DNA of 14,295 nt from Candidatus Pacearchaeota archaeon UBA284 (GCA_002499185.1 DAKN01000030.1:1-14295), one strand, 5' to 3'. Positions 1 through 7,637 are shown, numbered from the stretch's first letter. Notes: generated from the sequence alone by a model not told the origin. Made by a program: numbers and translations.

Positions 1-2
1 AT

Positions 3-764
3 GAAACAGGAAAACCACAATTAAATTTAACTAATCAAACAACTGTAAAATCAGAAAATATTTTCACCCAATTTTGGAATTGGTTAAAATCTGTTTTTAG
101 ACCAGTAGAAACAACAACTCAGCCAACAAGTAACATAATAACAAACAAAACAACAACAACAAATAAGACTAATGTTTCAATTGTAACTACAAATACGACT
201 GCTACAGTATCCAATAAAACAAATACAACAGAAAGCACACCAAAAACAAACGTGAGTCCAGTTAATGATAGCATAAATAAAACAAGCACTGCAACAACAA
301 AGGAAAATCAAACCGCACCAAGCTTGATAAAACAAATTCCAGATGTTAACATACAGAAAAATGATAAGATTATTTTAGATATGCACAATTATTTTAAAGA
401 TTCTACAAATAGCAAATTGACTTTTGTAGTAGTAAAACCAAACAATCTAACAATTGCAATAAATAATTCACAAGTTACAATAATACCTGATAAAGATTAT
501 ATGGGAAGCGTGCAATTAACATTATATGCTTCAAATGGCAAAGAAATAACAGCATCAAATAAATTTGTTATTAATGTAACGGATGCACCAACAACAAATT
601 TGGCTATTGGAAAAACAACAACAGAAGGAAATGGAAAAGAGTTTTTAGATGCATATAAATTTTATATTCTAGCAGCTATTTTAGTAATAATCATTCTTGC
701 AATTATTTTAAGCGGGGCAGGTAAAAAAATTGTTGATTTTTTTACAGAAGAAGACGAAAAATAA
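3..764 (+). CDS. Thr/Asn-rich surface protein with C-terminal membrane anchor (5' end outside window)
   Basis: The reading frame is open from base 3 to the stop at 762-764, so the start lies upstream. The GTG at 252 is an internal Val codon rather than a start. The visible 253 residues begin with a Thr/Asn/Lys-rich, low-complexity stretch (about residues 1-95) holding many N-x-T/S sequons (NKT, NVS, NTT) and a short aromatic segment, FTQFWNWLKSVFRP. A beta-rich domain of about 90 residues follows; its opening (IPDVNIQKND) and ending (KFVINVTD) resemble cadherin-like/CADG Ig-fold domains of archaeal surface proteins. Near the C-terminus is one membrane helix (YILAAILVIIILAIILSGAG), then KK and an acidic tail, giving an outside-to-inside topology. 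Known for the family: such proteins sit in the cell envelope and are often glycosylated. Inferred: a cell-surface stalk or adhesion protein. No enzyme motif is visible. It converges on the SMC gene 44 bases away. Confidence 0.8.
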   Translation, partial: ETGKPQLNLTNQTTVKSENIFTQFWNWLKSVFRPVETTTQPTSNIITNKTTTTNKTNVSIVTTNTTATVSNKTNTTESTPKTNVSPVNDSINKTSTATTKENQTAPSLIKQIPDVNIQKNDKIILDMHNYFKDSTNSKLTFVVVKPNNLTIAINNSQVTIIPDKDYMGSVQLTLYASNGKEITASNKFVINVTDAPTTNLAIGKTTTEGNGKEFLDAYKFYILAAILVIIILAIILSGAGKKIVDFFTEEDEK

Positions 765-808
765 TTAATTTTTTTCTTTCGCCCAAAAAACAAAAACAAC
801 TAAAAGAA
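765..808. terminator. T-rich convergent intergenic region, likely termination zone
   Basis: These 44 bases separate the convergent surface-protein and SMC genes. The plus strand has a run of seven T just after the stop (about 769-775) followed by more pyrimidines; the minus strand has T-runs opposite the A-runs at 784-797. Archaeal RNA polymerase terminates at oligo-T without a required hairpin, so both transcripts could end here. No stable stem is visible. Confidence 0.45.
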
Positions 809-3730
809 TTACAATTTTATTCCAACAATCTTACTTATTCCATCTTGCATACTTGTCCCATATAGTATTTCTGCTTGATTGATGACATAATCATTATGGC
901 TGATAATTATATACTGGGATGTTTTAATGTTCTTTTTTATTAATTCTGACAACCTATCCGAGTTTCTTTTATCTAATGCTGCATCAATTTCATCAAAAAT
1001 GTAAAAAGGATAGGGTTTATATCTTTGAATAGCAAAAATCAATGCCAAGGCAACAATTGTTTGCTCTCCTCCTGAAAGAGATTCCGCATCCATGTATTTT
1101 CCTTTTGCAAGTTTGATAATTATATCTAATCCAGCCTTAAATGGATCCTGCTTGTCTTGCAATTCAATAAATGCTTCTCCCTTATTTGATAATGCTAAAA
1201 AATTAGATGAAAAATATTCGTTGATAACTTCAAATGTTTGCATAAACGCTCTTTTCTTTTTTTTATCTATTTCTTCTATCAACTTTAAAATTTCTATTTT
1301 TTCTTCTTCTAATTTATTTACTTGCGTGGCGATTTCATCATATTCTATCTTAACTTTGTCATACACTTCTAAAGCACGCATATTAACAGAGCCAATTCTT
1401 TCTAAATCTTCTTCATGTTTTAAAATTCTTTTTTCAAGTTCTTCTATAGGCATAATTACAATTTCTATTCCATCATATTGTTTAAATTCTAACTCAAATG
1501 TTGAAACTTCTGCATCAAATCTAGCTTTTTCTATTTTTAAATCATTTATTTTTGATTCAAAAGAAATCTGTTTTGTTTGGTGTTCATTAATAGTTCTTTC
1601 TGTTTCATGAACTTTTTGCAACAACCTGGTTTTCTCTTCAATTTGTGAACGAAATTTTTTATCTATTTCTTCTTGTTCTCTTTGTTTTCTATCAAACTCT
1701 TTTGTTTTTTGCTCAAGTTCTTTTATTATCTCTCTGAATTTTGATTCAAGTTCAAGTTTTTCCTTTTTCCCCCTTTTAATGTTTAATTCTGATTGTTCAA
1801 TATCTCTTTTCTTTACATTAATTTCAGATTCTATATCTTTTTCAATTGAATGAATATCTATTCCAGATGTTTTTATCTTCATTAAATCTTCTTTTAACTT
1901 TTCTATTTTTAATCTGTGTTCATCTATAATATTATCTAAATTTTCTATATTGATAAGTTCTTTTCTTGAATGCTCTATATCTTTTCTTAAACCATCCGTC
2001 TCTATTATTATAATCTCTTCATTCGCCTTTAATTTATCAAATTTTTGCTGTTTTTCTTCAAGGATTTTAGTTAAATTATTTAGAATATCAAGGTTTTTTT
2101 CTTTTTCAATAAAATCATTTATCTTTTCAATTATTTTTTGAAGTTCTTTTTCAACATCTTCTTTGCTCTTATTTTTGCTATTGATTTCTTTTTCAATTGC
2201 ACCAATAAACTGTTTTAATTCCTTGTTTAAATTTTCTTTATGTTCTTTTGTAATATCTTGTTTGCATGTTGGGCATTTATTTATTCTTAAAATCTCTTCT
2301 ATATTTTGCTTGCTTATATCTTTTTTTGTAATCAATGCAACAATTTCTCTTTTTATTAAATCATGATCGCTTTTTCTCTTGTCTAAGCTTTGTTGATGTT
2401 CAAGTTTCAAGGATTTAACTTCTTGATCAATACCAAAATCTTTTGTTCTTTTGATATCTCGCTCAACCATTTCTATTTCTTTTGAAATTTCATATAATCG
2501 TTCTTTTAGACTTATGTAGTTCTTATTTATTTCATTTAATCTTGTTTCTTTCTTGACAATATCGGTCTTAGCTATATGGTAACTTTCTTTTTTTATTTCT
2601 AATTCTTGTATTTTGTTCCTTAAATTCTGTATTTCGTTATTTATTATTTTGCCTTTTTCTTTTTCAGAACTAGAAACATTATCCTTGGATTTTTTTTCAA
2701 CATCTTCAATTTCTTGTTTAGTTCTTTCTATTGTTTGAATTAAACTATCCTCTCTTTTTATTATGCTGTTAATCTGATCATTTATATTCTCTTTTTTTAA
2801 TTGCAAAACTTTTATTTCAGAATTTAAGTTTACTACTGTTTGTCTTAGACTTTCTTGTTCTATGCCCGTTTGTTTTTCTATTCTATCTTCAATATCTCTA
2901 ATTTTTTGATTTGTGTTAGAGATTTCTAATCGATAATTTTCTATTTTTATTTTAATTTTTTCAAGATCATTTTTATTTGCATCAATTTCTCCATCTATTT
3001 TAGAAACAATTTTTCTTTTATCCTTTATTTGTCTGGCAATTATAGATGCCTTATCCCTTATTATTCCCTTCTTAAGTGAATCTGCTTTTAATGCTTGTTC
3101 TCTTTCTTGTTCTAGATTTTTTAAATAACCCGATCTTTCATTTAATACTGTTTTTATTTCTTTTAACCTTATTTCTGTTTTCTCCAATTCAGACAAAGAT
3201 TTTTCTTTTCTGGTCTCATATATTGAAATTCCCGCAATATCTTCGATAATTTCTCTTCTTTCTTCGGGGTGCATTTTTATTAAACTATTAATTTCTGCTT
3301 GTAAAATAATATTAAAACCCTCTGGGTCAATAGCTGCAGAAGCCAAAGTTTCAAGAATTTCTTGCCTTGTTTTTGTTTCTTTATTTATCTTGTAAACACT
3401 AGTTCCATCCTTTTTTACTGTTCTAGTTAATTCTACCTGGTCTGCAGGCAGATGAAATGTTCCATCAGAATTATCAAAAACAATGCCAACTTCTGCTTCG
3501 TGGGCCGGTTTATGCTCTTTCCCACCATTATAAATCATATTTGCAGTTTTTGTTGCCCTCAGGCTTTTTGCACTTAATCTTCCAAGCACAAAACAAATAG
3601 CTTCACTTATATTACTTTTTCCGCTTCCGTTAGGGCCAATAATTACATTTAACCCTTTTTCAAATGATATCTCTGTTGGTTTTGCAAATGATTTGAAACC
3701 ATGCATAATGAGTTTTTTGATATATGGCAT
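809..3730 (-). CDS. smc: SMC chromosome-organisation ATPase with a Rad50-type zinc hook instead of a hinge
   Basis: SMC proteins are ABC-type ATPases that organise and segregate chromosomes as long coiled-coil dimers. The N-terminal head has the SMC opening (YIKKLIMHGFKSFAKP), Walker A GPNGSGKS (residues 32-39) and EAICFVLGRLSAKSLR. The C-terminal head has SVNMRALEVYDKV (781-793), signature LSGGEQ (885-890) and Walker B YIFDEIDAALD (from 910). These match SMC rather than Rad50. Two heptad-like, Glu/Lys-rich coiled-coil arms (about 160-485 and 490-780) meet at CPTCKQDI, with Cys486 and Cys489 at the exact midpoint of 973 residues. This is the CxxC zinc hook of Rad50. The usual hinge of about 150-200 residues, with its glycine-rich dimer interface, is absent, which explains a length about 200 below ordinary SMC. 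The start is supported by AAAGGAGG four bases upstream of ATG. No scpA or scpB lies next to it. Inferred: a chromosome-compaction ATPase that dimerises through zinc. Confidence 0.93.
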   Translation of the reverse strand: MPYIKKLIMHGFKSFAKPTEISFEKGLNVIIGPNGSGKSNISEAICFVLGRLSAKSLRATKTANMIYNGGKEHKPAHEAEVGIVFDNSDGTFHLPADQVELTRTVKKDGTSVYKINKETKTRQEILETLASAAIDPEGFNIILQAEINSLIKMHPEERREIIEDIAGISIYETRKEKSLSELEKTEIRLKEIKTVLNERSGYLKNLEQEREQALKADSLKKGIIRDKASIIARQIKDKRKIVSKIDGEIDANKNDLEKIKIKIENYRLEISNTNQKIRDIEDRIEKQTGIEQESLRQTVVNLNSEIKVLQLKKENINDQINSIIKREDSLIQTIERTKQEIEDVEKKSKDNVSSSEKEKGKIINNEIQNLRNKIQELEIKKESYHIAKTDIVKKETRLNEINKNYISLKERLYEISKEIEMVERDIKRTKDFGIDQEVKSLKLEHQQSLDKRKSDHDLIKREIVALITKKDISKQNIEEILRINKCPTCKQDITKEHKENLNKELKQFIGAIEKEINSKNKSKEDVEKELQKIIEKINDFIEKEKNLDILNNLTKILEEKQQKFDKLKANEEIIIIETDGLRKDIEHSRKELINIENLDNIIDEHRLKIEKLKEDLMKIKTSGIDIHSIEKDIESEINVKKRDIEQSELNIKRGKKEKLELESKFREIIKELEQKTKEFDRKQREQEEIDKKFRSQIEEKTRLLQKVHETERTINEHQTKQISFESKINDLKIEKARFDAEVSTFELEFKQYDGIEIVIMPIEELEKRILKHEEDLERIGSVNMRALEVYDKVKIEYDEIATQVNKLEEEKIEILKLIEEIDKKKKRAFMQTFEVINEYFSSNFLALSNKGEAFIELQDKQDPFKAGLDIIIKLAKGKYMDAESLSGGEQTIVALALIFAIQRYKPYPFYIFDEIDAALDKRNSDRLSELIKKNIKTSQYIIISHNDYVINQAEILYGTSMQDGISKIVGIKL

Positions 3731-3742
3731 TATTCCTCCTTT
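3731..3742 (-). promoter_or_regulatory. Strong Shine-Dalgarno of the SMC gene
   Basis: Read on the minus strand this is AAAGGAGGAATA directly before ATG, with GGAGG four bases from the start. Most neighbouring genes lack such a site and look leaderless, so the SMC transcript is an exception with a real 5' leader. It fixes the start codon at 3730. Confidence 0.7.
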
Positions 3743-3779
3743 AGTAAAAAGACAAAATATAAAATATAGAATAAACCCG

Positions 3780-3789
3780 GTTTTATAAG
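3780..3789 (-). promoter_or_regulatory. TATA-like box of the SMC gene
   Basis: On the minus strand the sequence reads CTTATAAAAC. With the usual archaeal spacing of about 25 bases, transcription would start near 3759 and leave a leader of roughly 30 bases containing the Shine-Dalgarno. A second AT-rich candidate lies at 3755-3771, so the assignment is tentative. Confidence 0.4.
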
Positions 3790-3811
3790 GCTTTTTATAC
3801 TGCAGAATATT

Positions 3812-3828
3812 TTTTATCGTCGATAAAA
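3812..3828. repeat. Perfect 17-base palindrome upstream of the SMC promoter
   Basis: Arms TTTTATCG and CGATAAAA are perfect inverted copies around a single central T. The element lies between the end of the exported-protein gene and the SMC TATA-like box, about 25 bases upstream of that box. A one-base centre does not suit an RNA hairpin and no T-run follows on the minus strand, so a dimeric DNA-binding site is more plausible than a terminator. Function is not known. Confidence 0.45.
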
Positions 3829-3847
3829 TTAATTTCTTTTGGGATTT

Positions 3848-4765
3848 TTATTTTACTAGAATAATTTTATGGATTTTATTCTTTTCTTCATTTAAAATTT
3901 GAAGATGATATATTCCTGTGGACATTTTTCTTGAATTTTGATCAGTTCCATCCCATTTGAGTTTTCCCTTTCCATATACTTCCTTAATAACTTGCCCAAG
4001 ATTATTATAAATCCTTGCATTAATTTCCTTGTCATCATCAAGATAACCAATTGTTATTTCTTTTGAAAAAGGATTTGGAAAATAAACCAATTCTTTTATA
4101 TTCTTGTTTATCAACGGGCTTCCAATCACGGGACCATAAAATTCCTCGCACCCATTTAAGCTTATTTCTCCAAGCCAGAAAGTATAATCTCTTGGTTCCT
4201 TGCAAGAATAATTAAAAGAATATTCTTTTGGAATATTTGAATTTCCAGATGCAGGAATTTTTCCAATAAGATCTTTTTGCATCAATTTTTCTTCATAAAC
4301 TCTCCACTCCAAACTATTATTTTCACTTTCAGTTCTCCAATTTAATAAAATAGAATTTATTTTTGGAACTGCAGAAAAATAAGAGAGTTCAACAGCATTT
4401 GGATCTCCTACGGCTATCTTAAGGTTTGTTGTGTTCCATCCTGTTTTTACATAAATTTTATTTGAATCCCCACTATTTGGAAATATAAAACAAGAATCTC
4501 CCTCAACATTAAATCTAACGGTGTCTGCTCTTGAAAAATCTAGTTTAAACCAAGTAGTATCAGAGGATAAATAGGTAGTAGTACTTATTGTTTCTATTTT
4601 TGAAATACCCGTTACGGTTTTTCCAGCTCCAACAAAATTCCCATAGTAATCTTTAACCCATCCAACACACTTTGCAGGAACTTTTGGTTCTGCAAGACAA
4701 GTAGAACTAGTAAAAAGTAAACTTGCCAATAAAACTATTCTATTTAATTTTTTTCCCATAGCCAT
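3848..4765 (-). CDS. Exported protein with PNPF-type (T9SS/FlgD-like) C-terminal domain
   Basis: A Sec signal peptide is visible at residues 1-25: basic MAMGKKLNR, a hydrophobic core LLASLLFT and likely cleavage after CLA. The mature protein is beta-rich. Its segment VELSYFSAVPKINSILLNWR (126-144) resembles the linker before sorting domains in Bacteroidota-type exported proteins. The C-terminus (about 227-305) matches the type IX secretion 'type A' sorting/FlgD-Ig-like fold: YFPNPF (228-233), IYNNLGQVIKEV (252-263), KWDGTDQN (270-277), STGIYHLQI (282-290) and terminal KIILVK. In the mature protein Cys33, Cys92, Cys188 and Cys206 could pair as disulphides. No catalytic motif is recognised. Start 4765 fits a TATA-like TTTATATC at about 4793-4800; Met at 4759 is an alternative. 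The C-terminal family is typical of FCB-group bacteria, so transfer is inferred. The C-terminal domain assignment is solid; the overall role is unknown. Confidence 0.85.
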   Translation of the reverse strand: MAMGKKLNRIVLLASLLFTSSTCLAEPKVPAKCVGWVKDYYGNFVGAGKTVTGISKIETISTTTYLSSDTTWFKLDFSRADTVRFNVEGDSCFIFPNSGDSNKIYVKTGWNTTNLKIAVGDPNAVELSYFSAVPKINSILLNWRTESENNSLEWRVYEEKLMQKDLIGKIPASGNSNIPKEYSFNYSCKEPRDYTFWLGEISLNGCEEFYGPVIGSPLINKNIKELVYFPNPFSKEITIGYLDDDKEINARIYNNLGQVIKEVYGKGKLKWDGTDQNSRKMSTGIYHLQILNEEKNKIHKIILVK

Positions 4766-4818
4766 ACCCTTAATTATTAAAGCCAGTTAAGGATATAAAC
4801 TTTTTGATTGATAGATTT

Positions 4819-6684
4819 CTAAAACCCTAACTTATTCCAAAAACTCGCAACTTCCATTTTAAAAGCCCCATCATTTATAGTTTCTATCATTTTCTTTTTA
4901 AAATATTCTGGAAAAGATTCATAAAAAAAGGATTTTAGTCTAAAATCATATTTATAACGAGAATCAGCAAAAATAACTAATCCCTTCTTATTTCTGCTTC
5001 TAAATATTCTTCCGGCCGTTTGGCATGTCTTGTTCATAACATTACTATAAATCATTTTGTAAGCTTTTTCCTCACCATATTTTTTTAAAAGATAATCTTT
5101 TCTTTTAATAAAAAAATAATCATCGGGTCTTGGAATTTGTATTCCATAAACATAGACTATTTCAAGATTGTGTGCCTTATTTATTCCACGGCTGCCTTTC
5201 CCTCCAAGAATAACATAGTATATTCCTTCTTTGCATTCCTTTACATCATCAAGATTTTTTGCGTTTATTAGGGGCAATATATCCAAGGAACTCGCATAAG
5301 AGGGGAATGCAACCAATAATCCGTTCACTTGTTTACTGCAAAATAGAATATCTTTTGCAACATTTAAGGCAGTTTCTTTTCTTTTAGAGTATATAGACGA
5401 AATATCTCTTTTCAGAATAACCTTAAAATTTTCTGTATTAAATTCGCTTGAAAAATAAAATTTTGCCTTTTCTATTCCTAAAATTTCTTGAAAAATTTTG
5501 TGATTTCCTATAGTAGCAGAAAATAAGAAAGATGCATGAAATTCATTTAAAATGTCTTTTATTAAATATTTTTCATCTTTGTCTTTTGCAACTATTGCGT
5601 CATTTAATTCATAAGGGGCAATAGCAAGAATTTCCTTTTGCTGTTCTTTTACCCCATAACTAAATTGTTTTTCGTCAAGATTATTCCATGATTCAAGAAA
5701 TAGGTTTGGTTTTGAGGATGTTTTTTCTGTTTCTTCTGAAACCTTATTCACAATATCGTCAAGTTGTTCTATAAGAACATCAAATTTTTTGAAATCTTTT
5801 TCTAGATGATTAATTAAAGATTCTTTACTTACATCAAAAATTCCCTTTTTGTCTTTGAAAAAGGAAGCAAAAGATTTTGTAAATTCTCCAATAATTTCAA
5901 TTTCTTCCTTGCTTATTCCATTCACTTTTTTAACTTGTTCTTTTAATCTTAATAGTCCGGTAACTGAAATCTGTTTGGTCAATATAGATAATACTCTTTC
6001 CTTAAGTTCGTCTGCTTCATCAATAAATAAAATACATTCTCTTGGTTCAATAGCCATTCTTTTTTTTATTATGCTGAAAATATTGCTGAATATATGGAAA
6101 TAATCGAGTATTACCACATCTGCCCTTTTTATTAATGCAACAGTTATTTCATAGGGGCACAAACCCTTTTTTAAAGAAACTTCTTTAACATATTTTGCAA
6201 AACTAGTCCCTAAAAGTTTCTTTGGATTTTTGATAACTTCTTGTTCTATGTACCCAATTAATTGAGATGCCTTGGTTGAAAGCTTTCTTTCCTCCGATGT
6301 TCTATTTTTTGAATAAGATTCTGTAAAATATTCACATTCATTGTTTTTTCTTAAATACTCACAGTAGTCATAAGTAAATGAATTTTCAAAAGCACATAAA
6401 CTATCTTTTCCAATTAGACTTGCTACTTTTAAACCACGACCTAGTTTTTCGTTTATACAAAGAACTTCGTCCACAATAGCATTATGGGCAGATCGATTGC
6501 AGGTAGTAAATATAATTTTTTTCCCAGTTGCTAGAGCAGCAGAAAGCATAGCGATGCTTTTTCCAATTCCATAGGGTGCTTCGATGATACCAACCGCATT
6601 TTCTTTAGCTGTCTCTAAAACAAAGTTTGCTATCTTGTCCTGGTTTAATCTAGGATCATAAGGGAAAAATTCTTTCCAAGGCAT
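4819..6684 (-). CDS. xpd: XPD/Rad3-type DNA helicase with four candidate iron-sulphur cysteines
   Basis: This is a superfamily 2 helicase of the XPD/DinG branch, which unwinds DNA 5'-to-3' using ATP and an iron-sulphur domain. Visible motifs: a Q-like RLNQDKI (12-18), Walker A APYGIGKS (36-43), motif Ia IIFTTCNRSAHNA (57-69), Walker B LFIDEADE (219-226; DEAD where XPD often has DEAH), SATIG, GGKGSRGINKA and motif VI QTAGRIFR (555-562). Cys97, Cys108, Cys117 and Cys176 lie between motifs Ia and II, where XPD binds its 4Fe-4S cluster, with the expected C-x8-C in the middle. The insert between motifs II and III fits the Arch region. Length 621 is normal for archaeal XPD. Known archaeal XPD acts alone, and its in-cell role (repair, R-loops, replication) is unsettled. 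DinG is the alternative. Its promoter is shared with the divergent kinase gene. Confidence 0.85.
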   Translation of the reverse strand: MPWKEFFPYDPRLNQDKIANFVLETAKENAVGIIEAPYGIGKSIAMLSAALATGKKIIFTTCNRSAHNAIVDEVLCINEKLGRGLKVASLIGKDSLCAFENSFTYDYCEYLRKNNECEYFTESYSKNRTSEERKLSTKASQLIGYIEQEVIKNPKKLLGTSFAKYVKEVSLKKGLCPYEITVALIKRADVVILDYFHIFSNIFSIIKKRMAIEPRECILFIDEADELKERVLSILTKQISVTGLLRLKEQVKKVNGISKEEIEIIGEFTKSFASFFKDKKGIFDVSKESLINHLEKDFKKFDVLIEQLDDIVNKVSEETEKTSSKPNLFLESWNNLDEKQFSYGVKEQQKEILAIAPYELNDAIVAKDKDEKYLIKDILNEFHASFLFSATIGNHKIFQEILGIEKAKFYFSSEFNTENFKVILKRDISSIYSKRKETALNVAKDILFCSKQVNGLLVAFPSYASSLDILPLINAKNLDDVKECKEGIYYVILGGKGSRGINKAHNLEIVYVYGIQIPRPDDYFFIKRKDYLLKKYGEEKAYKMIYSNVMNKTCQTAGRIFRSRNKKGLVIFADSRYKYDFRLKSFFYESFPEYFKKKMIETINDGAFKMEVASFWNKLGF

Positions 6685-6703
6685 GTTTTTTAATAAAAAA
6701 GAA

Positions 6704-6716
6704 TGTTTTTAATATC
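6704..6716. promoter_or_regulatory. Single TATA-like box midway between two divergent starts
   Basis: The 51-base gap between the helicase start (6684) and the kinase start (6736) contains TGTTTTTAATATC. Its centre, near 6710, is 26 bases from each start codon, the distance expected for leaderless archaeal transcripts in both directions. TBP sites are quasi-symmetric, so one box could serve both genes. A neighbouring A/T run at 6689-6700 is too close to the helicase start, and too far from the kinase start, to be the box for either. Confidence 0.5.
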
Positions 6717-6735
6717 TTGTGTTTATAGACACATC

Positions 6736-7599
6736 ATGAATAAAAAAGAAATAATTCAAATTTTTGAAAGTAAACTTAATGAAAAACCAATACAAATTAT
6801 CGATAAATCTAAAGGGATAGATCAAATAGTTAAGATAATTAAGACAAAAAACAAGATTTATATCATAAAATTTCCAAAATATCCAAATTTTAAAGAATCT
6901 TTTTTCCGAGAAATAAAAGGATTAGAGTTATTTAAGAGAAAAATACCCGTACCAAAAATTATAATTAAAGATAAAAATTATCTTATCCAAGAATATCTTT
7001 CTGGAGAAGACTTAGACGATCTTAATTTATCTAAAAAGGATTTACAAAAAATCTATTATTCTTTAGGAAAAATAACTAGAAAAATGCATTTAATAAAAAT
7101 GAGGGGTTTTGGCCCATTAAATTCAAAAGGAAAACCAAAATTCAAAAAATTAAAAAATTATTTAGATAAAGATATAAATAAATCTCTATTAAAATTATCA
7201 AAAACAAAGATCTTTTCAAAAAAACAGATTGGTGAGATAAAGAAATATTTTGAAGATAGAAAAAATTATTTAGATTCAAGAGAATCATATCTTTTACATT
7301 TAGATTTAGATGCTTACAATATTATTATAGAAAATAAGAGGATAAAAGGGATAATTGATTTTGGAGATTTATTTGCAGGTCCAAAGATGATTGATCTAGT
7401 CAGAATTTATATTTCTAATTATTATAATAGATTCTTCAATGATTTTATTAAGGGATATGGAAAAGTTGATTTAGAAGAAATTAGATACTTTTCATTATGG
7501 AATTTATCTTGGAGAATTCCGCATTACAAAAAAATCGGTAAGATAAAGAAGCTTAACCATACGATTAAGGTTCTTAAAGATATTGTAGGAATCAATTGA
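6736..7599 (+). CDS. APH-fold small-molecule kinase, substrate unknown
   Basis: This 287-residue protein belongs to the aminoglycoside phosphotransferase/choline kinase fold, which moves phosphate from ATP to a small molecule. Visible are the N-lobe Lys45 (YIIKF), Glu59 (FFREIKG), hinge QEYLSGEDL (85-93), catalytic loop HLDLDAYN (188-195, with Asp190 and Asn195) and metal-binding IIDFGD (206-211, Asp208). The usual HGD of this loop is HLD here. The protein is very rich in Lys and Ile. An in-frame ATG at 6703 would add 11 residues, but that ATG overlaps the TATA-like box, so 6736 is preferred as a leaderless start. Despite the family name there is nothing to suggest antibiotic resistance; homologues also phosphorylate choline, homoserine, fructosamines and others. 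No neighbour reveals the substrate. It is followed after 38 bases by an RNA methylase gene with its own TATA-like box. Confidence 0.8.
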   Translation: MNKKEIIQIFESKLNEKPIQIIDKSKGIDQIVKIIKTKNKIYIIKFPKYPNFKESFFREIKGLELFKRKIPVPKIIIKDKNYLIQEYLSGEDLDDLNLSKKDLQKIYYSLGKITRKMHLIKMRGFGPLNSKGKPKFKKLKNYLDKDINKSLLKLSKTKIFSKKQIGEIKKYFEDRKNYLDSRESYLLHLDLDAYNIIIENKRIKGIIDFGDLFAGPKMIDLVRIYISNYYNRFFNDFIKGYGKVDLEEIRYFSLWNLSWRIPHYKKIGKIKKLNHTIKVLKDIVGIN

Positions 7600-7606
7600 T
7601 AAGATA

Positions 7607-7616
7607 ATTATTTAAA
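7607..7616 (+). promoter_or_regulatory. TATA-like box of the NOP2/Sun methyltransferase gene
   Basis: The sequence ATTATTTAAA lies about 26 bases upstream of the ATG at 7638, with no Shine-Dalgarno between, as expected for leaderless archaeal transcription. It also suggests the methyltransferase does not depend on read-through from the kinase gene. Confidence 0.5.
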
Positions 7617-7637
7617 CACTTAGAAGTTTTTTTACCC

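Noticed and set aside
140..240. ACA/AAC-rich tract as a microsatellite or CRISPR-like repeat
   Set aside because: It encodes the Thr/Asn linker in frame; units are irregular and there are no spacers.
252..254. GTG as the start of the first protein
   Set aside because: The frame is open without interruption from base 3 with the same Thr/Asn-rich composition, so 252 is an internal Val codon.
1092..1610. Plus-strand open frame inside smc
   Set aside because: It is antisense to the coiled-coil coding region, is low-complexity Ser/Ile/Phe, and has no family signature. Similar antisense frames in purA, map and the methylase were rejected for the same reason.
809..3730. Reading the CPTC-bearing coiled-coil ATPase as Rad50
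   Set aside because: Both head domains follow SMC wording (GFKSFAKP, EAICFVLGRLSAKSLR, SVNMRALEVYDKV, FDEIDAALD) rather than Rad50, and no mre11 gene is adjacent. Only the apex is Rad50-like.
809..6684. smc, exported protein and helicase as one functional operon
   Set aside because: They share a strand, but each has its own TATA-like signal and gaps of 53-117 bases, and the products have no obvious joint role.
6703..6705. Upstream ATG as the kinase start
   Set aside because: It overlaps the TATA-like box and would add 11 residues with no family match; ATG 6736 has correct leaderless spacing.
6736..7599. Aminoglycoside resistance gene
   Set aside because: Only the kinase fold is supported. 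There is no resistance context or mobile element, and the fold covers many metabolite kinases.
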